Shown here piece by piece: positions 1 through 9,292 of a DNA stretch of 64,000 nucleotides. The notes below the pieces were generated by a model, which saw only the letters and a list, made by a program, of their open reading frames with translations, searched no databases and was not told the DNA's origin. Numbering within the stretch: position 1 is the stretch's first letter; each line of letters starts with the position of its first letter. Origin of the DNA: Ruminococcaceae bacterium FB2012 (lineage in GTDB: Bacteria > Bacillota > Clostridia > Oscillospirales > Ruminococcaceae); assembly GCA_900104495.1 (NCBI GenBank), contig FMXS01000009.1, forward strand, positions 62,001-126,000, given 5' to 3'. The position numbers and the translations under genes were made by a program.

Positions 1-748
1 TACCGTCCTCGGCAACGGCATCAGCCTCGGAGCCTCGCTGTTCTTCTACTTCAGAGGAAAGACTCTGCTCCGGCCCCGTCTGCGGTTTATCCGTCCCGCC
101 GCCGCCATAGTCAAGGAGATATTCTGGGTGGGCATCCCCGCCGCCCTTGAGACCCTGCTGACCTCCGCTGCCTATATCATCAACAACAACCTTGCGGTGG
201 GATACGGCGAGCTGACCGTAGCCGCTATGGGCGTCGCTCAGAAGATAATGACCCTCGGCAACTACATCTATCAGGGCTTCGCCTCCGGGGCGCAGCCGCT
301 TATGGGCTACAACTACGGCGCTAAGAACTACAAGCGGATGCTTGCCGTCCTGCGTTCGGGAATAATAGTCGTCAGCCTCACCGAGCTTGCGGTCATGACG
401 GTCTACGGCATCTTCGCCCCGGAGCTGATAGGCATATTCTCCGACACCGACGAGGTGGTCAGCATCGGCGCGAGAGTCCTCCGCACTTTAATGTGCATCC
501 TGCCTTTTGTCGGAGCCACCTCCATGAGCCGTATGTCCTTCCAGGCAATGGGAAAGCCCCAGTTCGCCTTCGTGATAACCCTTATCAGACAGCTTTTCCT
601 ATACGTCCCTCTGCTGCTGATACTCAACAGCATTTTCGGCTTCGGCGGCATGATCTGGGCTCAGCCCGTTACCGAGGTCATAATGATGACCGTCTCCGTC
701 ACCCTGCTTTACAGGATGATCCGCTCCGAGGCCGCAAAGGAGCAATAA
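1..748 (+). CDS. MATE-family efflux transporter, C-terminal part (5' end outside window)
   Basis: The reading frame is open from base 2, so the gene starts before the window; about 248 C-terminal codons are visible. The protein is strongly hydrophobic, with about six membrane segments. The segment reading QGFASGAQPLMGYNYGAKNY matches the conserved region that follows the seventh helix of MATE (multi-antimicrobial extrusion) transporters, which export drugs or metabolites in exchange for Na+ or H+. The family is usually about 450 residues, so roughly the second half is present. Substrate cannot be told. It ends with EQ and a TAA just before a strong hairpin terminator. The start shown by a GTG at 128 is internal and should not be used. 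Confidence 0.85.
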   Translation, partial: TVLGNGISLGASLFFYFRGKTLLRPRLRFIRPAAAIVKEIFWVGIPAALETLLTSAAYIINNNLAVGYGELTVAAMGVAQKIMTLGNYIYQGFASGAQPLMGYNYGAKNYKRMLAVLRSGIIVVSLTELAVMTVYGIFAPELIGIFSDTDEVVSIGARVLRTLMCILPFVGATSMSRMSFQAMGKPQFAFVITLIRQLFLYVPLLLILNSIFGFGGMIWAQPVTEVIMMTVSVTLLYRMIRSEAAKEQ

Positions 749-751
749 AAC

Positions 752-787
752 AACGGACTGCCGCTGAAATCCGGCAGTCCGTTTTGA
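752..787. terminator. Bidirectional hairpin terminator between MATE gene and amidase gene
   Basis: A 12-bp stem (752-763 with 772-783, AACGGACTGCCG) has a short loop and a T-run on the plus strand. The minus-strand copy also has a T-rich tail, so it can serve the convergent amidase gene ending at 795. Confidence 0.8.
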
Positions 788-794
788 TATATCT

Positions 795-3146
795 TTACTT
801 TTCGATCGGGAACCCGTACTGTCTGAGTATCGCATTGGATTCCGCTTTGGCCAGTTTGGCAAGGTTTTTGTCCGAAAGCATCCACTTTCTGACCTCGGGA
901 TTCGTATGGAAGGAATGCTCGATCAGCACTCCCGGAACGCCGACTCTGTCGGCGGCGCGGGTGACCGCATAGTAGGTGTCGCCCAGACGGTAGGTATCGC
1001 CGTTGGCTGAAACGTGCCTGTTGATAACGTTCCTGTCCTTGAATGCTGCTCTGCTTTCAACGGTCTTTCCGCCGGGGGCGATAGTCTTTGATGCGGCTTT
1101 TCCAAGTTCGTAGGACACTTGCCAGTCAAAGCTGTTGGCGTTCCCGACGTTGTTGATGTAGCACTGAACTTCCCAGAAATCGGAGGTGTACCAGCTGTTG
1201 GTGGAGGTGGCGTTGGTGTGCAGCGAAATGAAATAGTCGCAGCCCTTGGAGTATTTTCCCCGGGCCATAAGAGCTTCTCCGTAACCGTCACCGTAGCCGA
1301 TGAATTTCTCGTTGGGAACACCCGCCGCAAAGGTCTCGGTGACGCCGTCACCGGTGCGGGTGATCTTAACGGTCGCAAAAGCGGTGCCCAGCAGCTTTGT
1401 GGATGTGAGGCTGTCCTTCAGCTTGCCGCCGAGGAGAAGCATCTGCGTGCCCTCGGAGTATTCGCTGTTGGCGTTGCAGCCGATGTAGTGTCCCGGATCA
1501 AGGCAGAGCTTCACCTTCGCCCAGCCGACATCAAAGGTCAGCTGCCCCGCGTATTTCTTTCCGTCCCGGACGCTCACGCCTGCCAGCGCATATCTGAAAA
1601 AGCGGCTGTTCTCGGACTTGATATTGTCGGTGTACTTGTAATCCTTATCGCTGTCCGACGCGGGTATCTCCCCGAGGACGGTCCATTTTTTGCCCTCCGT
1701 GTCGCCTCTCAGAAGCAGATAGGAGCTGTACCTGTCATCCATGAAATGCTTCCAGGTGATGTTTATCTTCCGCGAGGATGCGCCCCTGCTTATCGTGTCT
1801 ATGTCCACACGGGGCAGCGCCGTGCTGAGCGCATAACCGCCGGCGGTGATCTGCTTTTTCGCGTACTTGTTCAGATACTTGTCCGAATAGGAGATAACTC
1901 CGTCAGTGACGCTGCGTTCAACGTTACCGTTGCTGTCGGCGTAGTAGGTCGTCCCGTTGACGGTGCTTTTCCCGGCTGCGGCCTTTACGATGCTGTATGT
2001 ACGGGAAGTGGTCCCCGAGAAATTCCCGAGGCCAGTCAGAGTGACGGTGGCCGTCCCGACAGCATCGTTATTGCTGTAAGTCACATAGTAATCGCTGTTT
2101 CGTGTGAGCTTGATGCCGCTGACCTTGAGGGTAGGCTTGGGCTTCACCGGCGAGCCTGCATAAATGTACTCCAGCGCGGGGATGGTCGCTCTGTTGTCGG
2201 AAAGGTCGTTGGGCTTAACGGTGAAGGTGGTGATGAATGTGCCCGAATATGAGCCCTTTCCCTTGACGGTGACCTTTGCCGTGCCGACGTTAATGTTGTT
2301 CTCAAAAACTGCGTTATAGTCGTTTTCGCTGAGCAGATAGCCCTTCGTGTCCGTGACAGTGAGAGCGGGCTTTATCTCCTTGCCCTTGTAGGTGTAGGCC
2401 TGATAAGGCATAGTCACCGATCCGATATTGCCTCTGACAGTGACGTTCTTAGCTTTGCTGTAATTTCCGTAGCGGACCCCCGAAACCGTTCCGTCAGAGG
2501 TGATGAAGGCTCTTACCTTTACGAACCAGCATTCTCCCACCTTGGGTACATTTGTCAGATTGACGTAGGTCCTGTTTGTGACAGTGGTGCTGTGTACCTC
2601 GTTTACAAAGGAGGGATCTATCGAGTAAAGCACTTGATAGCCCAGGGCGTCCGCCACCGGCTCCCAGCTTGCCCGGATGTTTCCCTTGGAAGTGGTGAGT
2701 TTTGTCAGAGACGTCTTTGTAGGCTTGATGGTGAAACCGGCTTCTTTACTGCCGTTGTAGTCCCCGATGCCCGTGACTGTCAGAACTGCGGTGTTGTAGC
2801 CCACATTGATGTTGTCCCGGTATCCGATCAGATAATCCCGTCCCTTTGCAAGTACCTTCCCGTTAAGAGTGACCGTGACCTCGTCGGCACCGTTTCTGCT
2901 GTCGGGAGTGATCGCCTTACCCGTGAAGGTGTAGCTCTTGTATTTGAAGCTGACCTCGCATTGCGAGAGATCGTAAGGATCGGGTTCCGGTTCCGGCTCT
3001 TGTTCCTGTTCCTGCTCCTGTTCCTGTTCCCGGCTGATGACCGTTCCTTCTCCTTCGGAGTCCGGACTGTCCGCTGCCGCAGCGGAAAATGCCGAAAAGC
3101 AGAGCATCACGGCGGCTGCCGCCGCTATGGTAAACAGCTTTTTCAT
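795..3146 (-). CDS. Secreted multidomain N-acetylmuramoyl-L-alanine amidase with Ig-like repeats
   Basis: Predicted exported peptidoglycan hydrolase, 783 residues. Residues 1-24 form a signal peptide. A Glu-Gln/Glu-Pro repeat lies at about 40-56. Three Ig-like repeats of about 75 residues follow (about 57-142, 238-311, 313-386), each ending in G-x-G-x-Y/F-x-G-S/T. A fibronectin III-like segment sits between the first two, and another fibronectin-like segment at about 450-540. The C-terminal 240 residues are an Amidase_3 fold: LDPGH (His553), SLHTNA (His643) and LIEHSFH (Glu743) match its zinc ligands and catalytic Glu. This fold cuts the bond between muramic acid and L-Ala. A perfect sigma-A promoter and an AAGGAGA ribosome site precede ATG 3146. 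The same Ig-like repeat occurs in the transglutaminase-like proteins at 7448 and 27000. Amidase call is strong; the in vivo role is inferred. Confidence 0.85.
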   Translation of the reverse strand: MKKLFTIAAAAAVMLCFSAFSAAAADSPDSEGEGTVISREQEQEQEQEQEPEPEPDPYDLSQCEVSFKYKSYTFTGKAITPDSRNGADEVTVTLNGKVLAKGRDYLIGYRDNINVGYNTAVLTVTGIGDYNGSKEAGFTIKPTKTSLTKLTTSKGNIRASWEPVADALGYQVLYSIDPSFVNEVHSTTVTNRTYVNLTNVPKVGECWFVKVRAFITSDGTVSGVRYGNYSKAKNVTVRGNIGSVTMPYQAYTYKGKEIKPALTVTDTKGYLLSENDYNAVFENNINVGTAKVTVKGKGSYSGTFITTFTVKPNDLSDNRATIPALEYIYAGSPVKPKPTLKVSGIKLTRNSDYYVTYSNNDAVGTATVTLTGLGNFSGTTSRTYSIVKAAAGKSTVNGTTYYADSNGNVERSVTDGVISYSDKYLNKYAKKQITAGGYALSTALPRVDIDTISRGASSRKINITWKHFMDDRYSSYLLLRGDTEGKKWTVLGEIPASDSDKDYKYTDNIKSENSRFFRYALAGVSVRDGKKYAGQLTFDVGWAKVKLCLDPGHYIGCNANSEYSEGTQMLLLGGKLKDSLTSTKLLGTAFATVKITRTGDGVTETFAAGVPNEKFIGYGDGYGEALMARGKYSKGCDYFISLHTNATSTNSWYTSDFWEVQCYINNVGNANSFDWQVSYELGKAASKTIAPGGKTVESRAAFKDRNVINRHVSANGDTYRLGDTYYAVTRAADRVGVPGVLIEHSFHTNPEVRKWMLSDKNLAKLAKAESNAILRQYGFPIEK
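2983..3030. repeat. Hexanucleotide tandem repeat inside the amidase gene
   Basis: Eight 6-bp units (GGTTCC, GGTTCC, GGCTCT, TGTTCC, TGTTCC, TGCTCC, TGTTCC, TGTTCC on the plus strand) encode the Glu-Gln/Glu-Pro linker just after the signal peptide. Unit length is a multiple of three, so copy changes would alter linker length without breaking the frame. Confidence 0.85.
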
Positions 3147-3206
3147 AATAATTCTCCTTGCCTGTGAATATGTTGCGATGTTTTATACAACACCGATATA
3201 TTTAGA

Positions 3207-3235
3207 ATTATAGTCCTTTTTCGCCCATATGTCAA
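3207..3235 (-). promoter_or_regulatory. Sigma-A promoter of the amidase gene
   Basis: On the minus strand TTGACA (3235-3230), a 17-bp spacer and TATAAT (3212-3207) match consensus exactly. The predicted leader to ATG 3146 is about 55 nt. Confidence 0.85.
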
Positions 3236-3310
3236 GCCTGAAAGCCTGCCTTCCAGCCTTTACCTAAAAAGCCAAAGACAGTATAAAACACATATTATTC
3301 ATAAAAACAC

Positions 3311-3339
3311 TTGCAAAAGGCTGAAATATGGTGTATAAT
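3311..3339 (+). promoter_or_regulatory. Sigma-A promoter of malQ-glgP
   Basis: TTGCAA (3311-3316), 17-bp spacer, TATAAT (3334-3339). It lies back to back with the amidase promoter in the 264-bp divergent intergenic region; no other element was recognised there. Confidence 0.8.
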
Positions 3340-3410
3340 ATTAAATAGTTTATGTAATTATTGTCCGTGACAGTATATTAAACGGTATTCGATCACAAGG
3401 AGGCTTTACT

Positions 3411-4946
3411 ATGCGTGCAAGCGGAATTCTTCTGCACATTTCTTCTCTGCCCGGAAGATACGGCATCGGCAAGCTCGGCAAGGAGGCTTACGCCTTCGCG
3501 GATTTTCTCGCAAAGAGCGGTCAGAAATACTGGCAGATACTTCCCGTAACTCCCACCAGCTACGGCGATTCGCCTTATCAGAGCTTTTCTGTCAGCGCCG
3601 GAAACCCTTACTTCATCGACTTCGAGACCCTGGAGTCCGAGGGACTGTTAAAGCCTATGGAGTATAAGCGCATAGGCTGGGGCGAGTTTGCCGCCGTCAA
3701 TTATGAGCTTCTGTATAATAAGGTATTCACGGTGCTCCGCAAGGCCTTCGACCGCTTTGAGCCCGACGCAGAATACAGGACCTTCTGCTCCTCCAATAAG
3801 TCCTGGCTGGATAACTATGCGCTGTTCATGTCCCTTAAAGACGCTCACGACGGCAAAGCCTGGGACGAGTGGGAAAAGCCTCTGCGTATGTTCGAGCCGA
3901 AGGCCGTTACTGCCGCAAGACAGGATTATGCCGATGATATAGAATACTATAAATTCATCCAGTATGAATATTTCAAACAGTGGAAGCGCTTCAAGGCTTA
4001 CGTCAACGGGCTGGGCATAGAAATGATCGGCGACATCCCGATATATGTGGCCTACGACAGTGTTGAGGTCTGGACCAAGCCGGAGTATTTCCTCCTGGAC
4101 AAGGACAAGAAACCCATTGAGGTCGCGGGCTGTCCCCCAGATGTTTTCACCGCCAAGGGCCAGCTTTGGGGCAACCCCCTCTACCGCTGGGACGTTATGG
4201 AGGCGGAGAGCTTCAAATGGTGGATAGAGCGCATCCGCACGGCGGTCAGCACCTATGACGTGGTGAGGATCGACCACTTCCGGGGCTTTGAGAGCTACTA
4301 TACCATTCCCTACGGCAACGAGGACGCCGTCATAGGAAAGTGGCGCAAGGGTCCGGGGATGAAGCTGTTCAAGGAAGTCAAAAAACAGCTGGGCGACTGC
4401 CGCATCATCGCCGAGGACCTGGGATTTATCACCCCGATGGTGGCGAAACTGCTCAAAGCAAGCGGCTTCCCGGGAATGAAGGTGCTGGAGTTCGCCTTCG
4501 ACCCCTCGGGGGAGAGCGATTATCTGCCCCATAATTTCAAAAGCTCCAACTGCGTATGCTATACCGGCACCCACGATAACGAAACTCTCGCCGGCTGGAC
4601 GGCAAGTCTCCCTAAGGCCGATGCAAAGTTCACCCGGGAGTATCTCAACGTCAAGCGCAATAAGGACATCCCCCGGGGAGTTATCAGAGCGGCCTGGGCA
4701 AGTATCGCCGATACCGCCGTGGCTCAGATGCAGGACTTCCTTGAACTGGGCAGCGAGGCAAGAATGAACATCCCCTCGACTCTGGGCGGCAACTGGCAGT
4801 GGAGAATGTGCTCCGATGCCCTTACCGATCAGCTCTCCAAGGAGATATACGAGCTGACGAGGATATACGGCAGGCTCCCGAAAAAGCCCGCCGAAGCTGT
4901 CCCCGAGGACAGCACCGAAGAAGAAAAACAAACGGAGGATAACTAA
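3411..4946 (+). CDS. malQ: 4-alpha-glucanotransferase (amylomaltase, GH77)
   Basis: Cytoplasmic enzyme that moves maltooligosaccharide units between alpha-1,4-glucans, releasing glucose and building longer chains for phosphorylase. The 511 residues are typical of GH77. Visible motifs are the N-terminal GILLHISSLPGRYGIGKLG, VVRIDHFRGFE (nucleophile Asp288), IIAEDLG (acid/base Glu335) and GTHDNETLAGW (Asp389). An AAGGAGG ribosome site lies before ATG 3411. The stop overlaps the glgP start by one base (TAATG), so the two are translationally coupled. The last 20 residues are charged and low-complexity. Identification is firm. Confidence 0.96.
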   Translation: MRASGILLHISSLPGRYGIGKLGKEAYAFADFLAKSGQKYWQILPVTPTSYGDSPYQSFSVSAGNPYFIDFETLESEGLLKPMEYKRIGWGEFAAVNYELLYNKVFTVLRKAFDRFEPDAEYRTFCSSNKSWLDNYALFMSLKDAHDGKAWDEWEKPLRMFEPKAVTAARQDYADDIEYYKFIQYEYFKQWKRFKAYVNGLGIEMIGDIPIYVAYDSVEVWTKPEYFLLDKDKKPIEVAGCPPDVFTAKGQLWGNPLYRWDVMEAESFKWWIERIRTAVSTYDVVRIDHFRGFESYYTIPYGNEDAVIGKWRKGPGMKLFKEVKKQLGDCRIIAEDLGFITPMVAKLLKASGFPGMKVLEFAFDPSGESDYLPHNFKSSNCVCYTGTHDNETLAGWTASLPKADAKFTREYLNVKRNKDIPRGVIRAAWASIADTAVAQMQDFLELGSEARMNIPSTLGGNWQWRMCSDALTDQLSKEIYELTRIYGRLPKKPAEAVPEDSTEEEKQTEDN

Positions 4947-7312
4947 TGGACAGTCAGTATCTTTGGAACGAGATAAACAAGAAGGCTATGGAACGCTACG
5001 GCTTGCGGACCGACAACACGGATGCCGTTCAGCTTCACGAATGCATATCATCGGTGGTAATGGCCGAGATAGCCGAACGCTGGAACGCCAGCCGCGAAAA
5101 GCATCTCGCGAACCGCCGCGCCTGCTATCTTTCAATGGAGTTCCTTATGGGCAGGGCAGTGTATAACAACCTGCTGGTGCTGGGCATAAAGGACGACGTT
5201 GACGAGGCTCTGAAAATGTCGGGGCGCTCGCTTGCCGAACTTGAAGAGATAGATGACGCCGCCCTCGGAAACGGCGGCCTCGGCAGACTTGCCGCCTGCT
5301 TCCTTGATTCGGCGGCGGCTCACGACATTCCTTTGGACGGCTACGGCATCCGCTATAAGTACGGCCTTTTCCGACAGGCAATTGAGAACGGCTTCCAGCG
5401 GGAATATCCCGATGACTGGCAGCGCCAGGGCGACCCCTGGAGCAAGCGCTGCGACGCAGAAGCCGTAGCAGTGGAGTATTCCGACATGACCGTCAAGGCC
5501 GTGCCCTACGATATGCCCATAATCGGCTACGGCACCGATAACATCGGCACTCTCCGCCTTTGGCAGTCGGAGGCTTACGAGGGCTTCGACTTCGGACGCT
5601 TCAATTCCGGCGACTATGACGGAGCCGTCAAGCCCGCCACCGACGCAGAAAACATCTGCAAGGTGCTTTATCCCAACGACAACTTCGACGAGGGCAAAAA
5701 GCTAAGGCTCAGACAGGAGTATTTCTTCTCGGCAGCCTCCCTCGCGGATATCACCGCCAAGCATTTCAGACGCTTTGGCACTCTTGACAATTTAGCCGAC
5801 TATGTAACGATCCAGCTCAACGACACTCACCCCGTTATCTCGATCCCCGAGCTGATGCGCCTGCTGGTGGACAAGTACGGCTATGAGTTTGAAAAGGCCT
5901 TTGAGATCACCCGAAAGGTGTTCAACTATACCAACCACACAGTAATGCAGGAGGCTCTCGAAAAGTGGAGCAGCCCGCTTATGGAGCATCTCCTTCCCAG
6001 GGTATATGCCTTCGTGCTGATGATAAACGAGCGCTTCATCAAGGATATGTACGCCCTCGGCAAGGACAGAGCTTTCATAAAGAAACTGGCCCCCATGGCT
6101 GACAGTCAGGTGAGAATGGCCAATCTTGCGGTGTATGCTTCAAGCTATGTCAACGGAGTGGCTCAGATCCACACCGAGATACTCAAGTCCGACACCCTAA
6201 AGGAATGGTACGAGCTCTATCCCGAGCGTTTCCGCAACAAGACCAACGGCATCACTCAGCGCCGCTGGCTGGCCCTCTGCAACGAGGAGCTTTCCGCACT
6301 TATCACCCGCCTGCTGGGCTCGGATGCCTGGGTCAAGGATCTTGACCTGCTGAAGGAACTCAAAAAGTACGCCGACGACGAATCCGTGCTGCGGGAGTTC
6401 ATTGCTATAAAGAAGCAGAAGAAACAGCAGCTTGCGGATTTCATCTGGAAGCATGACGGCGTTTCGGTAAACGCCGATACCGTTTTCGACATTCAGATAA
6501 AGCGCCTCCACGAATACAAGCGCCAGCTTCTGAACGCCCTGTCGATACTCTATATCTATTTCGGCATCAAGGACGGCTCCATAAAAGACTTCACACCCAC
6601 GACTTTCATCTTCGGAGCCAAATCCGCCCCGGGCTACAGACGCGCCAAGGCTATCATCAAGCTGATAGGCGAGATAGACAAGCTGATCGACAGCGACCCC
6701 GAGGTGAGCGGGCTTATCAAGGTGGTCTTCGTTCAGAATTATAACGTCAGCTATGCCGAAAAACTGGTGGCCGCCTGCGACATCTCCGAGCAGATCTCCA
6801 CGGCAGGCACAGAGGCTTCGGGCACCGGCAATATGAAGCTGATGCTCAACGGAGCCGTGACCCTCGGCACCCTCGACGGCGCCAATATCGAGATCGCCGA
6901 AGAAGCCGGCGAGGAGAACGAGTATATCTTCGGCGCAAAGGTCGAGGAACTGGAAAAGATCATGCCGGACTACGATCCCCGGAAACTGCTTTTCAGCGAC
7001 GAAAAGATACGCCGTGTACTCAACAAGCTCATCGACGGCACCCTGGACGACGGCGGCGTTCCCTCCGATCAGGAGGGCAGCTATGAGGAGCTTTACAAAG
7101 CCCTCACAGACGGCGCATCCTGGCACGTCCCCGACCACTATTATCTGCTGGGCGATTTGACCGATTACGTCGAGACCAAGCTTCGCGCCAACAAGGACTA
7201 CAAGGACGAGCTTGCCTTTGCCAGAAAATGCTGGCTCAATATCTGCTCGGCAGGAAAGTTCTCCTCCGACCGCACCATCAAGGACTACGCCGAGGATATC
7301 TGGAAACTCTGA
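4946..7312 (+). CDS. glgP: Glycogen/maltodextrin phosphorylase
   Basis: Releases glucose 1-phosphate from the non-reducing ends of alpha-1,4-glucans using phosphate and pyridoxal phosphate. At 788 residues it is close to the family norm. The PLP-binding motif EASGTGNMKLMLNG is present with Lys631 as the cofactor lysine, followed by GTLDGANIEI. The N-terminal motifs YLSMEFLMGR and GNGGLGRLAACFLDS are also typical. Paired with malQ, it forms the usual route from linear dextrins to glucose 1-phosphate; which polymer it prefers (storage glycogen or imported maltodextrin) cannot be told. A strong terminator follows. Confidence 0.96.
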   Translation: MDSQYLWNEINKKAMERYGLRTDNTDAVQLHECISSVVMAEIAERWNASREKHLANRRACYLSMEFLMGRAVYNNLLVLGIKDDVDEALKMSGRSLAELEEIDDAALGNGGLGRLAACFLDSAAAHDIPLDGYGIRYKYGLFRQAIENGFQREYPDDWQRQGDPWSKRCDAEAVAVEYSDMTVKAVPYDMPIIGYGTDNIGTLRLWQSEAYEGFDFGRFNSGDYDGAVKPATDAENICKVLYPNDNFDEGKKLRLRQEYFFSAASLADITAKHFRRFGTLDNLADYVTIQLNDTHPVISIPELMRLLVDKYGYEFEKAFEITRKVFNYTNHTVMQEALEKWSSPLMEHLLPRVYAFVLMINERFIKDMYALGKDRAFIKKLAPMADSQVRMANLAVYASSYVNGVAQIHTEILKSDTLKEWYELYPERFRNKTNGITQRRWLALCNEELSALITRLLGSDAWVKDLDLLKELKKYADDESVLREFIAIKKQKKQQLADFIWKHDGVSVNADTVFDIQIKRLHEYKRQLLNALSILYIYFGIKDGSIKDFTPTTFIFGAKSAPGYRRAKAIIKLIGEIDKLIDSDPEVSGLIKVVFVQNYNVSYAEKLVAACDISEQISTAGTEASGTGNMKLMLNGAVTLGTLDGANIEIAEEAGEENEYIFGAKVEELEKIMPDYDPRKLLFSDEKIRRVLNKLIDGTLDDGGVPSDQEGSYEELYKALTDGASWHVPDHYYLLGDLTDYVETKLRANKDYKDELAFARKCWLNICSAGKFSSDRTIKDYAEDIWKL

Positions 7313-7325
7313 AAAATATGACCGT

Positions 7326-7358
7326 AAAAGATGCCCCATATTGCGGGCATCTTTTTTT
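7326..7358 (+). terminator. Terminator of malQ-glgP
   Basis: 11-bp stem AAAAGATGCCC (7326-7336) with GGGCATCTTTT (7345-7355) followed by a T-run to 7358. Confidence 0.85.
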
Positions 7359-7378
7359 GATATTTTATTCATTTTTTA

Positions 7379-7408
7379 TTGACAAATTACGCGGAAATAT
7401 GATATAAT
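7379..7408 (+). promoter_or_regulatory. Sigma-A promoter of the 7448 surface-protein gene
   Basis: TTGACA (7379-7384), 18-bp spacer, TATAAT (7403-7408). Confidence 0.82.
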
Positions 7409-7447
7409 GTTACATGGAATATTATATTTTTAAAAAGGTGGATCGCT

Positions 7448-9172
7448 ATGAATAAACTACTCGTTCTGTTTGCGGCTGCAGCGGTATCGTTAAGTACCGC
7501 CGCCGGGATCGGCAACGGAGCAATCAGAACTGTCGAAGCCGATGATATATCTGTTCAGCAGCAGGCTTCTAATTCTCTCGGCAATGCCGTGGTCACGCTG
7601 AAATACAGTTCCTATACCCTCGGCTCTGTTCCTGTCACCCCCGATGACCGAAACGGCATCGACGAGGTGTCCGTGAAGCTCAACGGGCAGGAGCTTATCA
7701 AGAACAAGGATTACATCCTGTACTATTCCTTCAATGACCGTCCCGGCAATGCGGCTGTCGCCGTAGTCGGAGTGGGAGATTATACGGGCAGTACCGTGAA
7801 ACGCTTTGTCATCAAGCCTCCGACAGTTAAAATGGGCACTCTCACTACCGGCAAGGGAAACATTTTTGTGGAATGGGAACCCATGGACGGCGCCCAGGGA
7901 TATCAGATCATTTACAGCAAGGACAGTTCCTTCAAAGACTATCACAGTACCACCGTCTGGGCGGATTCCGGGAAGAATTCCGTTAACCTTAAAAACATCC
8001 CGCAGCCCGGCGAGAAGTATTATGTCAAAATGCGCGCCTTTGTCACCGTTGACGGAAAGCGCTACGGAAATTATTGCTCACCGCGTCTGAAAAACGTTGT
8101 CGGCGGCATCGGCAAGGTCACGATCCCGACACTGAATTACGTCTATCGCGGCCGCGACCTCAAGCCTACCGTCACTGTCCGTGATACCGACGGGAACAAG
8201 CTCACGGATGGCAAGGATTATTACTACACCATTTCCAGGTGCAAAAATGTGGGTGTTGCTACGATAAGTGTCACCGGCGTGGGAAATTATCAAGGCAGCG
8301 CCGTCAAGAAATTCAATGTGGTCCCTGCGGATATTTACAACGCTTCGGTATCTTCGCTGGATTCCGCTTATGCCTATACCGGCAGCGCCGTGAAGCCTTC
8401 GCCGGTGCTGAAATACAAGTCCTACAAGCTGGTCAAGGGCACGGATTATACGGTATCCTATAAGAACAATACCAAGAAGGGCACCGCCACCATCACCTTT
8501 ACCGGCAAGGGCAATTTCAAAGGCTCCCTCACCAAGACCTTCAAGATCCAGGGCTCCGGGATGTTCACCAAGGACGGCGCCGTATATTACCGCGATCATA
8601 AGGGCAACCAGCAGACCGGCTGGCAGGAGATCGACGGAAACTATTACTGCTTCGACCGCATCACAGGCAAGCTCGTTACGAACACAACCATCAACAAGAT
8701 CAAAGTGGATTCCACCGGCAAGGCAGTTAACCTCACCGATTACGGCCTCAGCCGGATCAAGATGATGATGACCGCACATCAGAAGGTGCTGGAGCTTACC
8801 GATCCCTCCGATTCAATGGAGACCAAGCGTCTGAAGGTCTTTAAATGGGAGATCTACGAGCATCCCTACTGGGTATGGCACCTGCTGGCAAACTACTATA
8901 AGACCACCGACGAGTGGGATGTCATCTTTGCCGACGACATCTTCTCCAGAGGCCGCGGATGCTGCGTCGCCGATTCCTGCGCCTGCGCGTTCATGTTCCT
9001 GGAGATCGGCTACACCAACATCTATGTCTGCCACGACGGCCGCCACGGCTGGTTCACGGTGAACAACAAGCTCTACGATCCGCTGTTCGCCGAGAACGTA
9101 TGGAGCGTCAACTACAACGCCGACTATATGGACTACCGTCAGTACCCCGTTGGCAGGATCCGCATAGACTGA
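7448..9172 (+). CDS. Secreted protein with Ig-like repeats, cell-wall-binding repeat and transglutaminase-like domain
   Basis: 574 residues with an N-terminal signal peptide. Order seen: Ig-like repeat, fibronectin III-like segment (LTTGKGNIFVEWEPM onward), two further Ig-like repeats, a Tyr/Trp/Gly-rich repeat resembling the CW_binding/glucan-binding repeat (KDGAVYYRDHKG, GWQEIDGNYYCFD), then a C-terminal transglutaminase-like domain. Candidate catalytic triad: Cys506 in GRGCCVADS, His533 in RHGWF and Asp544 in LYDPLFA; Cys to Gly spacing fits the fold. Such domains can cross-link, act as cysteine peptidases, or be inactive, so activity is not assigned. It has close paralogs at 27000-28724 and 39955-41205. 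It stands alone between two terminators with its own promoter. Confidence 0.82.
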   Translation: MNKLLVLFAAAAVSLSTAAGIGNGAIRTVEADDISVQQQASNSLGNAVVTLKYSSYTLGSVPVTPDDRNGIDEVSVKLNGQELIKNKDYILYYSFNDRPGNAAVAVVGVGDYTGSTVKRFVIKPPTVKMGTLTTGKGNIFVEWEPMDGAQGYQIIYSKDSSFKDYHSTTVWADSGKNSVNLKNIPQPGEKYYVKMRAFVTVDGKRYGNYCSPRLKNVVGGIGKVTIPTLNYVYRGRDLKPTVTVRDTDGNKLTDGKDYYYTISRCKNVGVATISVTGVGNYQGSAVKKFNVVPADIYNASVSSLDSAYAYTGSAVKPSPVLKYKSYKLVKGTDYTVSYKNNTKKGTATITFTGKGNFKGSLTKTFKIQGSGMFTKDGAVYYRDHKGNQQTGWQEIDGNYYCFDRITGKLVTNTTINKIKVDSTGKAVNLTDYGLSRIKMMMTAHQKVLELTDPSDSMETKRLKVFKWEIYEHPYWVWHLLANYYKTTDEWDVIFADDIFSRGRGCCVADSCACAFMFLEIGYTNIYVCHDGRHGWFTVNNKLYDPLFAENVWSVNYNADYMDYRQYPVGRIRID

Positions 9173-9186
9173 TTTATGTATAACAG

Positions 9187-9219
9187 AACATCTCCCCGCT
9201 GCGGCAGGGAGATGTTTTT
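9187..9219 (+). terminator. Terminator of the 7448 surface-protein gene
   Basis: 10-bp stem AACATCTCCC (9187-9196) with GGGAGATGTT (9207-9216) and a T-run. Confidence 0.8.
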
Positions 9220-9242
9220 GCTTGCCCGAGTTAAAGAGCAAT

Positions 9243-9272
9243 AAAAAAGGCTGCCCCTTCGGACAGCCTTTT
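9243..9272 (-). terminator. Terminator of pckG
   Basis: Stem AAAAGGCTG/CAGCCTTTT (9245-9253 with 9264-9272). Read on the minus strand it ends in a run of T, just downstream of the pckG stop. Confidence 0.8.
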
Positions 9273-9292
9273 ATATTGTATGATTCAGTTCA

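Noticed and set aside
6197..7372. 391-codon open frame opposite glgP
   Set aside because: It crosses the glgP terminator and has no domain; glgP is certain.
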